64,000 nucleotides of DNA from [Clostridium] celerecrescens 18A (GCF_002797975.1 NZ_PGET01000001.1:310001-374000); one strand, 5' to 3'. Positions 1 through 9,408 are shown, counted from the stretch's first letter. The notes: generated from the letters alone by a model not told the origin. Translations and numbers: made by a program.

Positions 1-167
1 TACGGGAAAAAATGAAAATTTTACTAAAAGTACTACCCAAAATCTTATTTCTCGTGTATAATTGTATCGTTCGTCTTTTTCATAAGGCAAATAATATTCG
101 ATGCGGACTATACGGACCTGATTTGAAATCGCATAATCTCCGCATAAAAACAACATATTTACTATAT

Positions 168-253
168 GGAAGCGTATCGAAGTGGTCATAACGAGCCGCA
201 CTCGAAATGCGGTTGTCCGCAAGGGCACGTGGGTTCGAATCCCACCGCTTCCG
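168..253 (+). tRNA. tRNA-Ser (anticodon CGA)
   Basis: An 86-nt class II tRNA. The acceptor stem pairs GGAAGCG (168-174) with CGCTTCC (246-252), with discriminator G at 253. The anticodon stem CCGCA/TGCGG encloses loop CTCGAAA, with anticodon CGA at 203-205 reading UCG. A long variable arm identifies serine, and the T arm is GTGGG-TTCGAAT-CCCAC. CCA is not encoded. Confidence 0.96.
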
Positions 254-260
254 CTAATAA

Positions 261-297
261 AAAACCAGCGTAAATTAAGGGTTTACGCTGGTTTTCT
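261..297 (+). terminator. Intrinsic terminator after tRNA-Ser
   Basis: Perfect 14-bp inverted repeat AAAACCAGCGTAAA (261-274) / TTTACGCTGGTTTT (282-295) with a 7-nt loop. The T-rich end follows directly. It sits 7 nt after the tRNA. Confidence 0.85.
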
Positions 298-608
298 TAA
301 GCTTTTTTCTTCCCTTGTTATACTGCGTGGTAACCGCTTTATGGTTGACCGAGATACCAAATGACAAACCGATACCCTTAAAGGTATGCCCCAATATCTC
401 GCCTACTGTATAAAAGCAGCCTGTCAGTTGGTGCATTGGTTTCCCTGGTTATTGCTCTAACAGTGGTCTGCGGTCCGTCAGGCAAGAACCGGTTTGATAA
501 TATTTAATATAATTAGATATTAAATTTGCAGTTTTAGCCTGTTTCTGATTGACTTTATCCTAAGGAAAGACGTAAACTTAGTAAAAGGGAAAATCAGGAG
601 TTTGAGAT
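298..608. other. Intergenic stretch, no recognised gene
   Basis: About 310 bases between the tRNA terminator and the amidase start. No convincing RNA or protein gene was recognised. A 53-codon minus-strand frame (436 down to 275) has no visible ribosome site and runs into the terminator. An AT-rich stretch near 500-530 may hold the promoter of the amidase gene, but no clean -35/-10 pair was identified. Confidence 0.4.
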
Positions 609-1352
609 ATGACGAATCAGACAAAAGAAAGCTATGACGAACTGGAACGCCGCCGCCATGCCAGAATAAGGCGGCAGAAGCAAAAGAAGCAGAAAAAAAG
701 AAGGCGGATCATCTACATAGTGGTCAGAGTATTCATTCTGACCATAGCCCTGGCTGGGATCGCATGGGGGATCAGTCTGCTGTTTTTTCAAAATTATGTG
801 GATCTAAAGAGGGTTACCATGCCTGACTGGGTGGAGGAGGACTATATTGAGCCAAATCCTTATTCAAGACCTGGGAGAGAAATGAAAAGAGCGGATGGAA
901 TTGTGGTTCATTATGTGGCCAATCCAGGTACTACGGCCAAACAGAACTTGAATTATTTTGACAGTCTGAAGAACCAGACAGGAGACAAGAAGATTTCGGC
1001 CAGCAGCCATTTTATGATAGGACTCGAAGGCGAAATACTTCAGGGAATTCCTATTTATGAAGTAGCTTATGCCACATCCAAGGAAAAAAATATGGATACG
1101 GTATCCATTGAATGCTGCCATCCTGATGAGACAGGGAAATTTAATGATGAAACCTATGATTCCCTGGTAAAACTAACGGCCTGGCTTTGCAGGAATCTGG
1201 GATTAACGGAAAAAGACGTGATAAGGCATTACGATGCCACAGGTAAAGACTGTCCAAGGTACTTTGTAGCTCATGAGGATGCGTGGAAGAAGTTCCTTTC
1301 AGATGTGAAAGCGGCCAGAAAGCTGCCGGATGAAGGAAAGAATCTCCAATAG
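609..1352 (+). CDS. Membrane-anchored N-acetylmuramoyl-L-alanine amidase (Amidase_2 family)
   Basis: A 247-residue peptidoglycan amidase predicted to cut the bond between N-acetylmuramic acid and L-alanine outside the membrane. A very basic N-terminus (residues 14-33) precedes one hydrophobic helix (about 34-59), so it is anchored with the catalytic domain outside. The Amidase_2/PGRP zinc site is visible as His101 (VVHYVANPG), His207 (IRHYDATG) and Cys215 (KDCPRYF). The start follows a CAGGAG ribosome site about 10 nt upstream. The gene is monocistronic; an inverted repeat around 1340-1378 overlaps its stop and may terminate it. Family assignment is firm; the role (turnover, recycling or germination) cannot be read from the sequence. 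Confidence 0.88.
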   Translation: MTNQTKESYDELERRRHARIRRQKQKKQKKRRRIIYIVVRVFILTIALAGIAWGISLLFFQNYVDLKRVTMPDWVEEDYIEPNPYSRPGREMKRADGIVVHYVANPGTTAKQNLNYFDSLKNQTGDKKISASSHFMIGLEGEILQGIPIYEVAYATSKEKNMDTVSIECCHPDETGKFNDETYDSLVKLTAWLCRNLGLTEKDVIRHYDATGKDCPRYFVAHEDAWKKFLSDVKAARKLPDEGKNLQ

Positions 1353-1389
1353 GCCCTGCCAGGCTTATGGGAGATTCTCCCAATGTACG

Positions 1390-1815
1390 TTATTCTTCTC
1401 CAAATAATTCATGGTCTATGATTCTTACGGCATCTGCGATGCAGTCATTGCAGGAACGGAGGACCTTTCCGGTTTCCACACCTTTTAAATCCTTGCAGAT
1501 CACGCTTTTGTTTTGTTCCTTAAATTCTGACAAGCATTTTTTTGACGCTTCGTGAGAAGTCCTCTTGGAATCCGGCCGGTCTAAGTGGGCGGAACTGTTC
1601 TTTAGTCCGGAAAGTACGGCAGCAGCGCTGATGGCTCCGCAGGTACCTTCCATACCGCCCATACCAAGGCCCATGCCTTCCGTAACGCGAAACATAGTTT
1701 CCTCGTCAATGCCTGTTTTATCACAGAAGGCACAGGAGACGGACTGTGCGCAATTATACCCCTTAGAATGCTTGTTCAAAGCTTCTTCCACTCTTTTTGA
1801 TGTTGTGTCTGACAT
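1390..1815 (-). CDS. C_GCAxxG_C_C family redox-type protein
   Basis: A 141-residue soluble protein of the C_GCAxxG_C_C family, common in anaerobic Firmicutes and of unknown biochemical function. The diagnostic cysteines are visible: YNCAQSV near residue 20, the GTCGAIS segment in the middle, and two C-terminal cysteines in LRSCNDCIADA. The glycine-rich MGLGMGGMEGTCG run is typical of the family. Related proteins are thought to bind a metal or act in redox chemistry, but that is family-level conjecture. It converges on the amidase gene and lies just downstream of the YwaF-like gene on the same strand, about 40 bases away, so the two may be co-transcribed. Confidence 0.8.
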   Translation of the reverse strand: MSDTTSKRVEEALNKHSKGYNCAQSVSCAFCDKTGIDEETMFRVTEGMGLGMGGMEGTCGAISAAAVLSGLKNSSAHLDRPDSKRTSHEASKKCLSEFKEQNKSVICKDLKGVETGKVLRSCNDCIADAVRIIDHELFGEE

Positions 1816-1858
1816 GTAATGTTTCCTCCTACGTTATGATATCCACTCTATTGCCCGG

Positions 1859-2635
1859 TTAAGCTTCGGTCTGGGCTGAAAACAAGTGAAATTTATAAAA
1901 TATAACATGAAACAGAAAGCCGCCCAGGCAGGTGGCAAGCAGATAAACAGCATTCCCTATGGATATGCCGTATTTTAAAGCAATTTCATGAAAAACGATT
2001 TGAGCCGACGGGTAATAGGGAGAAATGTAGAACATATCTGCCTGACCCAAAGGTTTTGCCGTCCGATTGATAATAGAAGCTATGATGCAGCAGATAAAAA
2101 ACAGAGGAAGCGTCCGCACGAATCCCAAAAGCGAAGTATCGGAAAGACGGGAAAATGCGATGACCAGCCCTATATAAATCAAAAGCAGGTGCCAGATCAA
2201 ACCGTGAAGGGTTAAAAACCAGTAGGGATGAAAAAGTCCGGAAGGTTCTGCCAGTGCCATGATGCCTCCTAAAAGGTTGAAATCCTGCATAAAGGTGCAT
2301 AGCACCCTTTGCACGTTTTTAAAAGGGACCAGCGGAAGAATGAGGCAGAGGTACATGGGAAGGCTGCAAAGCTGAAATGGAAAATACCACCAGTTGTAGG
2401 TCTGTTCATTTACCACATAATATAAAAAAAGCTGTTTCCAGCACTCGGTGGCAGCCAGAAGAAGGCCGCAGAAAAAAAGCAGCCGCGGAAGTCTGGAACT
2501 GTTTATTTTTCTGGTGGTGTAATAAGCCAGAAAAACTACAGAGGAAAGCCCTACGGCAATAAATATGATGTGGAACAGAGAATAAGGAGCTGGCGGATTC
2601 ATAGGCCATGCTGTTTTTTCAAGGAGTTCCTTCAT
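1859..2635 (-). CDS. YwaF/TIGR02206 family integral membrane protein
   Basis: A 258-residue polytopic membrane protein with about seven hydrophobic segments. Family-typical motifs are visible: the WKQLFLYY helix, PFQLCSLPMYLCL, the MQDFNLLGGIMAL segment, and the LTLHGLIWHLLL helix with its conserved His. These match the YwaF (TIGR02206, TMEM164-like) family, whose molecular function is not established. The start has a GGAAGG-type ribosome site on the minus strand. It is followed on the same strand by the C_GCAxxG_C_C gene. Confidence 0.78.
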   Translation of the reverse strand: MKELLEKTAWPMNPPAPYSLFHIIFIAVGLSSVVFLAYYTTRKINSSRLPRLLFFCGLLLAATECWKQLFLYYVVNEQTYNWWYFPFQLCSLPMYLCLILPLVPFKNVQRVLCTFMQDFNLLGGIMALAEPSGLFHPYWFLTLHGLIWHLLLIYIGLVIAFSRLSDTSLLGFVRTLPLFFICCIIASIINRTAKPLGQADMFYISPYYPSAQIVFHEIALKYGISIGNAVYLLATCLGGFLFHVIFYKFHLFSAQTEA

Positions 2636-2846
2636 AGCAATTACCGACCTTCCTTTCTTACTACTGATTAAGCTGCATTATCGTATAAAGCATTTGCGAT
2701 AATCGGATTTACGGGCTAAAAAGCAGCCCTTTCATGGAAGCTTGCTTTGCAAGTTCCGATAAACCATATTATATAGGATTGCCTTAAATCATGCAAGATA
2801 AATGGAAATTCTTCGGAAAAATAAGAATCTTCTTCTTATTAAGTAC

Positions 2847-2874
2847 TTGATTAATTCCGAAAATGCTATATAAT
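2847..2874 (+). promoter_or_regulatory. Sigma-A-type promoter of the amino acid ABC operon
   Basis: TTGATT (2847-2852), a 16-bp spacer, and TATAAT (2869-2874), about 60 bases before the solute-binding protein start. The position and near-consensus -10 support it. Confidence 0.7.
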
Positions 2875-2935
2875 GTATAACTAGCACTTTATTTAATAAT
2901 TATGCATATTTGTGTATATAAGAGGAGGAATCATT

Positions 2936-3715
2936 ATGAAAAAGAATGTAATTGCTATGGTGGGTGTTGCATGTGTGGCAGCTTTATTAACTGCTTGTGC
3001 AGGTTCCGGAACTAAGACAGAGACAGAGACAACTGCTGCAGGGCAGAAAGAAGCTGCAGGAAAGCTGGTTATGGTAACCAATGCAGAATTTCCACCCTAT
3101 GAATATTATGATAAAAATGAAATCGTTGGAATTGACGCAGACATTGCAAGGGCAATCGCTGATAAGCTGGGTATGGAGCTGGATATTCAGGATATGGCCT
3201 TTGATTCCCTGATTCCGGCTGTCCAGTCCGGAAAGGCAGACTTTACTGCTGCAGGTATGACCGTTAATGAAGACCGTAAGAAAAATGTTGATTTTACCGA
3301 TACTTATGCAGAAGCAGCCCAGGTAATCATTGTTAAAGAAGGCAGCGAGATCAAAACACCGGATGATTTAACAGGTAAGAAGATTGGCGTACAGACCGGA
3401 ACCACCGGTGATATTTATGCAGATGATATTGAGAATGCGGAAGTTAAGCGTTATAATAAGGGAATGGAAGCAGTTATGGCACTTACTCAGGACAAAATTG
3501 ATGCTGTCATCATTGACCGTGAGCCTGCTAAGGTATTTGTAAAGGAAAATGCCGGACTGGTGATCCTTGACGAAGCATTTACCGAGGAAGAGTATGCAAT
3601 CGCTGTTAAAAAAGACAACAAAGAACTGTTAGATAAGATAAACGGTGCCATTAAGGAATTAAAGGAATCCGGTGAATTAAAGAAGATCGTGGATAAATAC
3701 ATTACCGCGGAATAA
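2936..3715 (+). CDS. Polar amino acid ABC transporter, substrate-binding lipoprotein (family 3)
   Basis: A 259-residue extracytoplasmic binding protein. The signal peptide ends in a lipobox, LLTAC, with Cys21 as the acylated residue. The mature part carries the family 3 signature: AEFPPYEYYD, IDADIARAIADKLG, and the DFTDTYAEAAQ and GVQTGTTGD segments that form the amino acid pocket. The start at 2936 is chosen because AGAGGAGGA lies 7 nt upstream; an earlier in-frame ATG would lack a site. It opens a three-gene operon with permease and ATPase. The exact ligand (cystine, glutamine, arginine or similar) cannot be decided from the sequence. Confidence 0.92.
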   Translation: MKKNVIAMVGVACVAALLTACAGSGTKTETETTAAGQKEAAGKLVMVTNAEFPPYEYYDKNEIVGIDADIARAIADKLGMELDIQDMAFDSLIPAVQSGKADFTAAGMTVNEDRKKNVDFTDTYAEAAQVIIVKEGSEIKTPDDLTGKKIGVQTGTTGDIYADDIENAEVKRYNKGMEAVMALTQDKIDAVIIDREPAKVFVKENAGLVILDEAFTEEEYAIAVKKDNKELLDKINGAIKELKESGELKKIVDKYITAE

Positions 3716-3733
3716 TAAAAAAGGAAGAGTGCT

Positions 3734-4426
3734 ATGTGGGAAAAGCTAAGAGATGATTTTTATCAGAATTTTATCGTAGATGACCGTTGGAAATACATTA
3801 CCGGCGGCCTGCAAAACACGTTAAAGATCACGTTTTTTGCAGTTTTAATCGGTATTGTGCTGGGATTTCTGGTTGCGATTATTCGTTCAACTTATGAAAA
3901 TACCCATAAGCTGAAACTATTAAATGCAGTTTGCAGCGTTTATCTGACGGTGATCCGCGGGACGCCGGTGGTTGTACAGCTGATGATCATGTATTTTGTC
4001 ATCTTTGCATCCAATGATCCGGGCCAGGTGCCAACAGCGATTCTGGCATTTGGAATCAACTCTGGCGCCTATGTGGCTGAAATCTTCCGGAGCGGTATCA
4101 GTTCCATTGAAAAAGGACAGTTTGAGGCCGGCCGAAGCCTGGGCTTTAATTACGCCCAGACCATGTGGTTCATCGTTATGCCCCAGGCCTTTAAAAATGT
4201 GGTTCCTACCCTTGCTAACGAATTTATCGTCCTTTTAAAGGAGACTTCTGTGGCAGGTTACATAGGGCTGCAGGATTTGACCAAGGGCGGCGATATCATC
4301 AAGAGCCGTACTTATTCTGCGTTTATGCCTCTGATTGCAGTGGCCATTATTTATCTGATTATGGTAATGGTATTTTCATATCTCGTAAAATTACTGGAGA
4401 GGAGGCTGCACAGAAGTGAGCATTAA
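3734..4426 (+). CDS. Polar amino acid ABC transporter permease
   Basis: A 230-residue inner-membrane permease of the HisM/GlnP type with about five transmembrane helices. The N-terminal region [15 protein letters not shown] and the [11 protein letters not shown] segment are typical of polar amino acid permeases. The EAA loop that contacts the ATPase is [20 protein letters not shown]. It starts 18 bases after the binding-protein stop and its last codons overlap the ATPase gene. A single permease subunit suggests a homodimer. Confidence 0.92.
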   Translation: MWEKLRDDFYQNFIVDDRWKYITGGLQNTLKITFFAVLIGIVLGFLVAIIRSTYENTHKLKLLNAVCSVYLTVIRGTPVVVQLMIMYFVIFASNDPGQVPTAILAFGINSGAYVAEIFRSGISSIEKGQFEAGRSLGFNYAQTMWFIVMPQAFKNVVPTLANEFIVLLKETSVAGYIGLQDLTKGGDIIKSRTYSAFMPLIAVAIIYLIMVMVFSYLVKLLERRLHRSEH

Positions 4427-5165
4427 TAGAATGGAAAACCCCCTGATTCAGGTACAGAATCTGGGGAAAAAGTTTGGCGACGTAGAAGTGCTTAAGGATA
4501 TTACCGTTGATATTTATAAAGGGGACGTAGTATGCGTGATCGGGCCTTCCGGTTCAGGAAAAAGCACATTTCTCCGCTGCTTAAACCGTCTGGAGGAACC
4601 CACCGGAGGACATATCCTGTTTGAAGGCGTGGACATTGTAGATAAGAAAACCGACATTGATAAGCACCGTCAGAAGATGGGAATGGTGTTCCAGCAGTTT
4701 AACCTGTTTCCTCATATGACGATTCTAAAGAATCTGACCATTGCGCCTATGAAGCTTCAGGGACGCAGTAAGAAGGAGGCAGAAGAGCAGGCCTTAGGAC
4801 TTCTTCGTAAGGTGGGCCTTGCCGACAGGGCGGACTCTTATCCCAATCAGTTATCCGGCGGGCAGAAGCAGCGTATCGCCATTGTCCGTGCGCTGTGCAT
4901 GAATCCGGATGTCATGCTGTTTGACGAACCAACCTCCGCTCTTGATCCCGAGATGGTAGGCGAGGTGTTAAATGTAATGCGGGAACTGGCTGACGAGAAG
5001 ATGACCATGGTCGTGGTCACTCACGAAATGGGGTTTGCCAGAGAAGTGGCGACCCGGGTCATGTTCATGGACGGCGGCTATTTCCTGGAAGAAAATGAAC
5101 CAAATGTGTTCTTTTCCAATCCTCAAAATGACAGATTGAAGCTGTTTTTGAGTAAGGTACTTTAA
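4416..5165 (+). CDS. Polar amino acid ABC transporter ATP-binding protein (GlnQ type)
   Basis: A 249-residue ABC ATPase energising uptake by the preceding permease. Walker A is GPSGSGKST (residues 43-51), the signature is LSGGQKQR, Walker B is [12 protein letters not shown], and the H-loop is VVTHE. The start is GTG at 4416 with GGAGAGGAGG about 10 bases upstream. The ATG at 4431 has no site of its own. The GTG start overlaps the permease stop by 11 bases, typical of translational coupling. Confidence 0.93.
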   Translation: MSINRMENPLIQVQNLGKKFGDVEVLKDITVDIYKGDVVCVIGPSGSGKSTFLRCLNRLEEPTGGHILFEGVDIVDKKTDIDKHRQKMGMVFQQFNLFPHMTILKNLTIAPMKLQGRSKKEAEEQALGLLRKVGLADRADSYPNQLSGGQKQRIAIVRALCMNPDVMLFDEPTSALDPEMVGEVLNVMRELADEKMTMVVVTHEMGFAREVATRVMFMDGGYFLEENEPNVFFSNPQNDRLKLFLSKVL

Positions 5166-5176
5166 ATAACAGAACG

Positions 5177-5207
5177 CCTTATCCCACAATTCTGATATAA
5201 GGTTTTT
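5177..5207 (+). terminator. Probable terminator of the amino acid ABC operon
   Basis: CCTTAT (5177-5182) pairs with ATAAGG (5197-5202), followed by TTTTT. An outer GAACG/CGTTC pair extends the stem. The hairpin is short, so confidence is moderate. Confidence 0.5.
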
Positions 5208-5293
5208 ACGTTCTTTGATTTAAAGAAATAGACAAATGAGTGTCTGCCCCTGATTCTACCGGGTAGATGGATAGGAAATACTGGTTCGGTCTA

Positions 5294-5320
5294 AAACCGT
5301 CACGAAAGTGGCGGTTTTTT
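5294..5320 (+). terminator. Intrinsic terminator or leader attenuator before the 4-hydroxybutyrate operon
   Basis: ACCGTCAC (5296-5303) pairs with GTGGCGGT (5308-5315) across a GAAA tetraloop, followed by TTTTTT. It lies 125 bases before the succinate-semialdehyde dehydrogenase start. Upstream, GGTT around 5283-5286 could alternatively pair with the AACC in the 5' arm, the geometry of an attenuator. Confidence 0.7.
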
Positions 5321-5445
5321 ATTGTGCTTTTTCATTCGAAAATCCTATCATAAGCAATCAATTATTGGTATTTTTCAACAAAGGTTAAATATGTTAAAAT
5401 AAAAACAAGAATGTTAAAAAAATAACTAGAAGGGAGTAACAAAGG

Positions 5446-6804
5446 ATGGGTTCGTATGTTCATACATTGGTGGAGCGGTCCAGAAAGGCGCAGGAGATAC
5501 TGGCTACCTATGACCAGGCTAAAACAGATGAGATTGTAAAGATGTTCGCAAAGGTGGTTTTCGACCATGCAGAGCCACTGGCAAAGCTGGCTGTGGAGGA
5601 AAGCCGCATGGGAGTTTATGAAGACAAGATTTTGAAAAACAAAGGGAAGTCCAGAATTATCTGGAATGCAATGAAAGGTCGGATATCGGTTGGAATCATC
5701 GGAAGGGATGAAGAGTCAGGAATTATAGAGGTGGCAAAGCCAATGGGCATCATTGCGGCAGCAACGCCCTGTACGAATCCGGTGGTCACGCCCATGTGCA
5801 ATGCCATGTTCGCAGTCAAGTGCCAAAATACCATTATCATCGCTCCTCACCCCAGAGGCAGGAAATGCGCGGCTGCATTAGCAGATCTGTATGATAAGGA
5901 ATTAGACCGGATGGGAGTGCCAAGGGATATCTTTCTTGTTATGGAGGAACCAAGCGTAGAACTGACCACAGAACTCATGGCAGCCTGTGATGCAGTGATT
6001 GCGACCGGCGGTATGGCAATGGTGAAGTCCGCATACTCCAGCGGAAAGCCCAGCTATGGTGTTGGCCCGGGTAATGTCCAGGGATTGATAGACGAAGGGA
6101 TCAATTACAAAGAGGCGGCAGGCCGAATGATTGCCAGCCGTATTTTTGACAATGGCATCATTTGTTCCGGTACCCAGAGCATTATCGCCCCGGAGAAGGA
6201 TTATGAAGAGATTATGAAGGAATTTGAGGGCCAGGGGGCATATGTGATTGACGATCCAAACGTAATGTCTAAGCTGGCGGAAGTGGTGTTCCCGGGTGGA
6301 ACCATCAGTAAGCATGTGGTAGGCCAGCCCGTGCAGGCCATAGCAGGGATGGCAGGGATTTCTATTCCTGAGGACAGGAAGGTAATTGTTGTAAAACCAA
6401 AAAGGTATGGAGCAGGGATTGTATGGAGCAAGGAGAAAATGTGTCCCATAATGGCTGCTTACAGCTACAAAACCTGGGAGGAAGCCGTAGAGATTGCTTA
6501 CCAGAACTTATTGGTGGAAGGGGAAGGCCATTCTGCAGATATTCAGTCGGACAATCGGGTGCACATCGAATATGCGGGAGTAAAGCTTCCCGTAAGCCGG
6601 GTAATGGTCAACCAGACCAGTTCCAGCATGGCAGGCGGGGCGTTTGCCAATTCCTTAAATCCCACAACGACTCTGGGCTGCGGAAGCTGGGGCAATAACG
6701 CCATCAGTGAAAATCTGTTTTATACCCATCTGATGAATAAGAGCAGGATCGTTCTGGTTAAAAAGAACTGGAAGCAGCCGTCGGATGAAGAGATATTTTC
6801 ATAG
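5446..6804 (+). CDS. sucD: CoA-acylating succinate-semialdehyde dehydrogenase
   Basis: A 452-residue CoA-dependent aldehyde dehydrogenase, predicted to reduce succinyl-CoA to succinate semialdehyde with NAD(P)H. The fold is that of the acetaldehyde/succinate-semialdehyde dehydrogenase family: a cofactor-binding half with PMGIIAAATPCTNP (about 99-112) and the catalytic Cys240 in NGIICSGTQS. On sequence alone it could be an acetaldehyde or propionaldehyde dehydrogenase. The C4 assignment rests on the next four genes, which match the succinate/4-hydroxybutyrate set of Clostridium kluyveri and C. aminobutyricum. The ribosome site is GAAGGGAG upstream of ATG 5446. It is the first gene of a five-gene operon. 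Confidence 0.85.
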   Translation: MGSYVHTLVERSRKAQEILATYDQAKTDEIVKMFAKVVFDHAEPLAKLAVEESRMGVYEDKILKNKGKSRIIWNAMKGRISVGIIGRDEESGIIEVAKPMGIIAAATPCTNPVVTPMCNAMFAVKCQNTIIIAPHPRGRKCAAALADLYDKELDRMGVPRDIFLVMEEPSVELTTELMAACDAVIATGGMAMVKSAYSSGKPSYGVGPGNVQGLIDEGINYKEAAGRMIASRIFDNGIICSGTQSIIAPEKDYEEIMKEFEGQGAYVIDDPNVMSKLAEVVFPGGTISKHVVGQPVQAIAGMAGISIPEDRKVIVVKPKRYGAGIVWSKEKMCPIMAAYSYKTWEEAVEIAYQNLLVEGEGHSADIQSDNRVHIEYAGVKLPVSRVMVNQTSSSMAGGAFANSLNPTTTLGCGSWGNNAISENLFYTHLMNKSRIVLVKKNWKQPSDEEIFS

Positions 6805-6815
6805 GGAGAGCAGTC

Positions 6816-7931
6816 ATGACAGAATTAATATTAAAAACGCAAATCTCTTACTACGATACCTGCGCCGAATTTGCAAAGGAATTTAAACTTGGAAGAGGCG
6901 ATCTGGTATTGACCAATGAATACATATATAATCCTTGTTTTGGAAACCTGGGCCTGGAAGTGCAGACGATCTTCCAGGAAGAGTATGGAGGCGGGGAACC
7001 TACGGACGTTATGGTGGACCAGATCCTTGAGGCAGCGGAGAGAAGGGAGTGCCAAAGGATTATTGCTATAGGAGGCGGAACGGTGATCGATATAGCCAAA
7101 GTGCTGGCTGTTTCGTCAGGTAATTCCTTAGATTCCCTGTACGAGGACCCGGCTTCTGCGAAAAAGAGAAGGAAGCTGGTAATCCTTCCGACTACCTGCG
7201 GGACTGGCAGCGAGGTGACCAATATTTCCATTATCAACAGGACCAGGCTGGGAACGAAAATGGGCCTTGTATCCCCCGCTATGTATGCGGACGATGCGGT
7301 GCTGGTCCCTGAGCTTTTAAACGGACTTCCCTTTGGCGTATTTGCAGCCAGTTCCATTGACGCCCTGGTCCACGCCGTGGAATCCGGTTTATCTCCTAAG
7401 GCAACGCCATATACAAAGCTGTTCGGATACAAAGCCATTGAAATGATCATTAAGGGGTATCAGAAAATAGCGGATAACGGAAGAGAAGCATTGAAGCCTC
7501 TGATGAAAGATTTCCTGATCGCCAGCAATTATGCTGGAATTGCTTTTGGGACCGCTGGATGTGCAGCAGTTCATGCCACCAGCTACCCCCTGGGAGGCAG
7601 TTATCATGTGGCTCATGGGGAAAGCAATTATGCCATGTTTACCGGAGTGCTGAAAAACTATATGGAAATACGCAGAGACGGGGAAATCGCAGTCTTAAAC
7701 CAGTGCCTTTCAGGACTTTTGGGCTGCGGGGAGGATGAGGTCTATGAAAAGCTGGATGAACTGCTGGGAACGGTCCTTCCTAAGAAGTCCCTGCATGAAT
7801 ACGGGGTAAAGCCGGAGGAGCTTCCGGTGTTTGCAAAGAGCGTTATGGAGCGTCAGGGGAGGCTTATGGCCAACAATTTTATACCCCTGGATGAAGCACG
7901 GGTTTTGAAAATTTACAGGGAACTATATTGA
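6816..7931 (+). CDS. 4hbD: NAD-dependent 4-hydroxybutyrate dehydrogenase (iron-type ADH family)
   Basis: A 371-residue group III metal-dependent alcohol dehydrogenase, predicted to reduce succinate semialdehyde to 4-hydroxybutyrate. The nucleotide site is IAIGGGTVIDIAK (about 84-95). PTTCGTGSEVTN (about 125-136) is the family signature. Metal ligands are visible as Asp182 and His186 (IDALVHA) plus His253 and His267 in the HATSYPLGG...HVAHG region. It starts 11 bases after sucD. Substrate is assigned from context, since this family also contains butanol and 1,3-propanediol dehydrogenases. Confidence 0.85.
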   Translation: MTELILKTQISYYDTCAEFAKEFKLGRGDLVLTNEYIYNPCFGNLGLEVQTIFQEEYGGGEPTDVMVDQILEAAERRECQRIIAIGGGTVIDIAKVLAVSSGNSLDSLYEDPASAKKRRKLVILPTTCGTGSEVTNISIINRTRLGTKMGLVSPAMYADDAVLVPELLNGLPFGVFAASSIDALVHAVESGLSPKATPYTKLFGYKAIEMIIKGYQKIADNGREALKPLMKDFLIASNYAGIAFGTAGCAAVHATSYPLGGSYHVAHGESNYAMFTGVLKNYMEIRRDGEIAVLNQCLSGLLGCGEDEVYEKLDELLGTVLPKKSLHEYGVKPEELPVFAKSVMERQGRLMANNFIPLDEARVLKIYRELY

Positions 7932-7959
7932 ATTCGTATCAAAATGGAGGGAAAAAGCA

Positions 7960-9408
7960 ATGGCATTGATGACAGGGGAAGAGTATGTGGAGAGCATGCG
8001 CAAAATGAAACTGAATGTTTATATGTTCGGAGAGAAAATTGACAACCCGGTTGACAACCCGGTTTTACGTCCATCTCTTAACTCGGTAAAAGCGACCTAT
8101 GATTTGGCACAGATGCCGGAATATGAGGATCTGATGACCGTGACCTTGGAGGATGGCCGGAAGATCAACCGTTTTGCCAACATTCACAGGAATACGGATG
8201 ATTTAATAAAAAAAGTAAAGATGCAAAGACTCTGCGGCCAGAAGACCGCATCCTGTTTCCAGCGGTGTGTGGGAATGGACGCATTTAATGCTGTATGGTC
8301 CACCACCTATGAGATTGATAAGAAGTACTCCACGAATTACCATGAGAATTTTAAAAGTTACCTCCGCATGGTCCAGGACCTTGATTTTACGGTGGATGGC
8401 GCAATGACTGACCCAAAGGGCGACAGAAGCCTGGCTCCTCACGCTCAGCCGGATTTAGATTTGTATCTTCGGGTAGTGGAGCAGCGTGAAGATGGGATCG
8501 TAGTCAGAGGGGCAAAGGCCCATCAGACGGGCATCATCAATTCCCAGGAGGTAATTGTCATGCCTACCGTAGCCATGGGGCCGGAAGATAAGGATTTTGC
8601 CGTATCGTTTGCCGTGCCCACGGATGCAGAAGGAATTACCATGATAATCGGCAGGCAGTCCTGCGATACCAGAAAGCTGGAAGGCTCTTCCATGGATGTT
8701 GGTAACAGTGAATTCGGAGGCGTGGAGGCCCTGGTTGTGTTTGACGATGTATTTGTGCCCAATGACAGGATTTTCTTAAATGGGGAACATGAGTTTGCAG
8801 GCATGCTGGTGGAACGATTTGCAGGCTACCACAGACAGTCCTATGGCGGATGCAAGGTGGGAGTGGGAGATGTTCTAATCGGTGCCGCCGCACTGGCTGC
8901 AGATTATAACGGAGTGCCGAAAGCTTCCCATATTAAGGATAAACTCATCGAAATGATCCATTTAAATGAAACTCTTTATTGCTGCGGAATAGCCTGTTCC
9001 GCGGAAGGAAAGCCAACGGAATCCGGAAATTATCTGATCGATCTTTTGCTTGCCAACGTCTGTAAGCAGAATGTTACCAGGTACCCTTATGAGATTGCAC
9101 GGCTGGCGGAAGACATTGCTGGGGGCTTTATGGTGACAGCACCTTCTGAAAAGGATTTAAGAAGCCCGGTCGTCGGCCCAATGGTGGAGAAATACTTAAA
9201 AGGAACGGCTGGAGTTTCTACGGAAAACCGCCTTAAGATTCTGCGCCTGATCGAGAACCTGACCCTTGGAACCGCAGCAGTGGGTTACCGGACCGAATCC
9301 ATGCATGGAGCCGGTTCTCCCCAGGCCCAGAGGATCATGATTTCCCGCCAGGGCAGCATTGGAAAGAAGAAAGAGCTTGCAAAAGAAATTGCAAAGATCC
9401 GGGATTAA
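7960..9408 (+). CDS. abfD: 4-hydroxybutyryl-CoA dehydratase / vinylacetyl-CoA isomerase
   Basis: A 482-residue flavoprotein with a [4Fe-4S] cluster that dehydrates 4-hydroxybutyryl-CoA to crotonyl-CoA through a ketyl radical. The cluster ligands known from the C. aminobutyricum enzyme are all in place: Cys99 and Cys103 in ASCFQRC, His291 and Cys298 in YHRQSYGGC, with the following Lys. The length matches the family. This is the most diagnostic gene of the cluster and fixes the pathway as 4-hydroxybutyrate fermentation. The ribosome site is TGGAGGG, 28 bases after 4hbD. Confidence 0.95.
   Translation: MALMTGEEYVESMRKMKLNVYMFGEKIDNPVDNPVLRPSLNSVKATYDLAQMPEYEDLMTVTLEDGRKINRFANIHRNTDDLIKKVKMQRLCGQKTASCFQRCVGMDAFNAVWSTTYEIDKKYSTNYHENFKSYLRMVQDLDFTVDGAMTDPKGDRSLAPHAQPDLDLYLRVVEQREDGIVVRGAKAHQTGIINSQEVIVMPTVAMGPEDKDFAVSFAVPTDAEGITMIIGRQSCDTRKLEGSSMDVGNSEFGGVEALVVFDDVFVPNDRIFLNGEHEFAGMLVERFAGYHRQSYGGCKVGVGDVLIGAAALAADYNGVPKASHIKDKLIEMIHLNETLYCCGIACSAEGKPTESGNYLIDLLLANVCKQNVTRYPYEIARLAEDIAGGFMVTAPSEKDLRSPVVGPMVEKYLKGTAGVSTENRLKILRLIENLTLGTAAVGYRTESMHGAGSPQAQRIMISRQGSIGKKKELAKEIAKIRD

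Noticed and set aside
182..364. 60-codon frame over the tRNA-Ser gene
   Set aside because: It reads through the tRNA and its terminator and has no independent support.
275..436. 53-codon minus-strand frame (VGEILGHTFKG...) that resembles the end of a tyrosine recombinase next to a tRNA
   Set aside because: The LGH-like motif has the wrong spacing to a Tyr, there is no ribosome site, and no attachment-site duplication of the tRNA end was seen.
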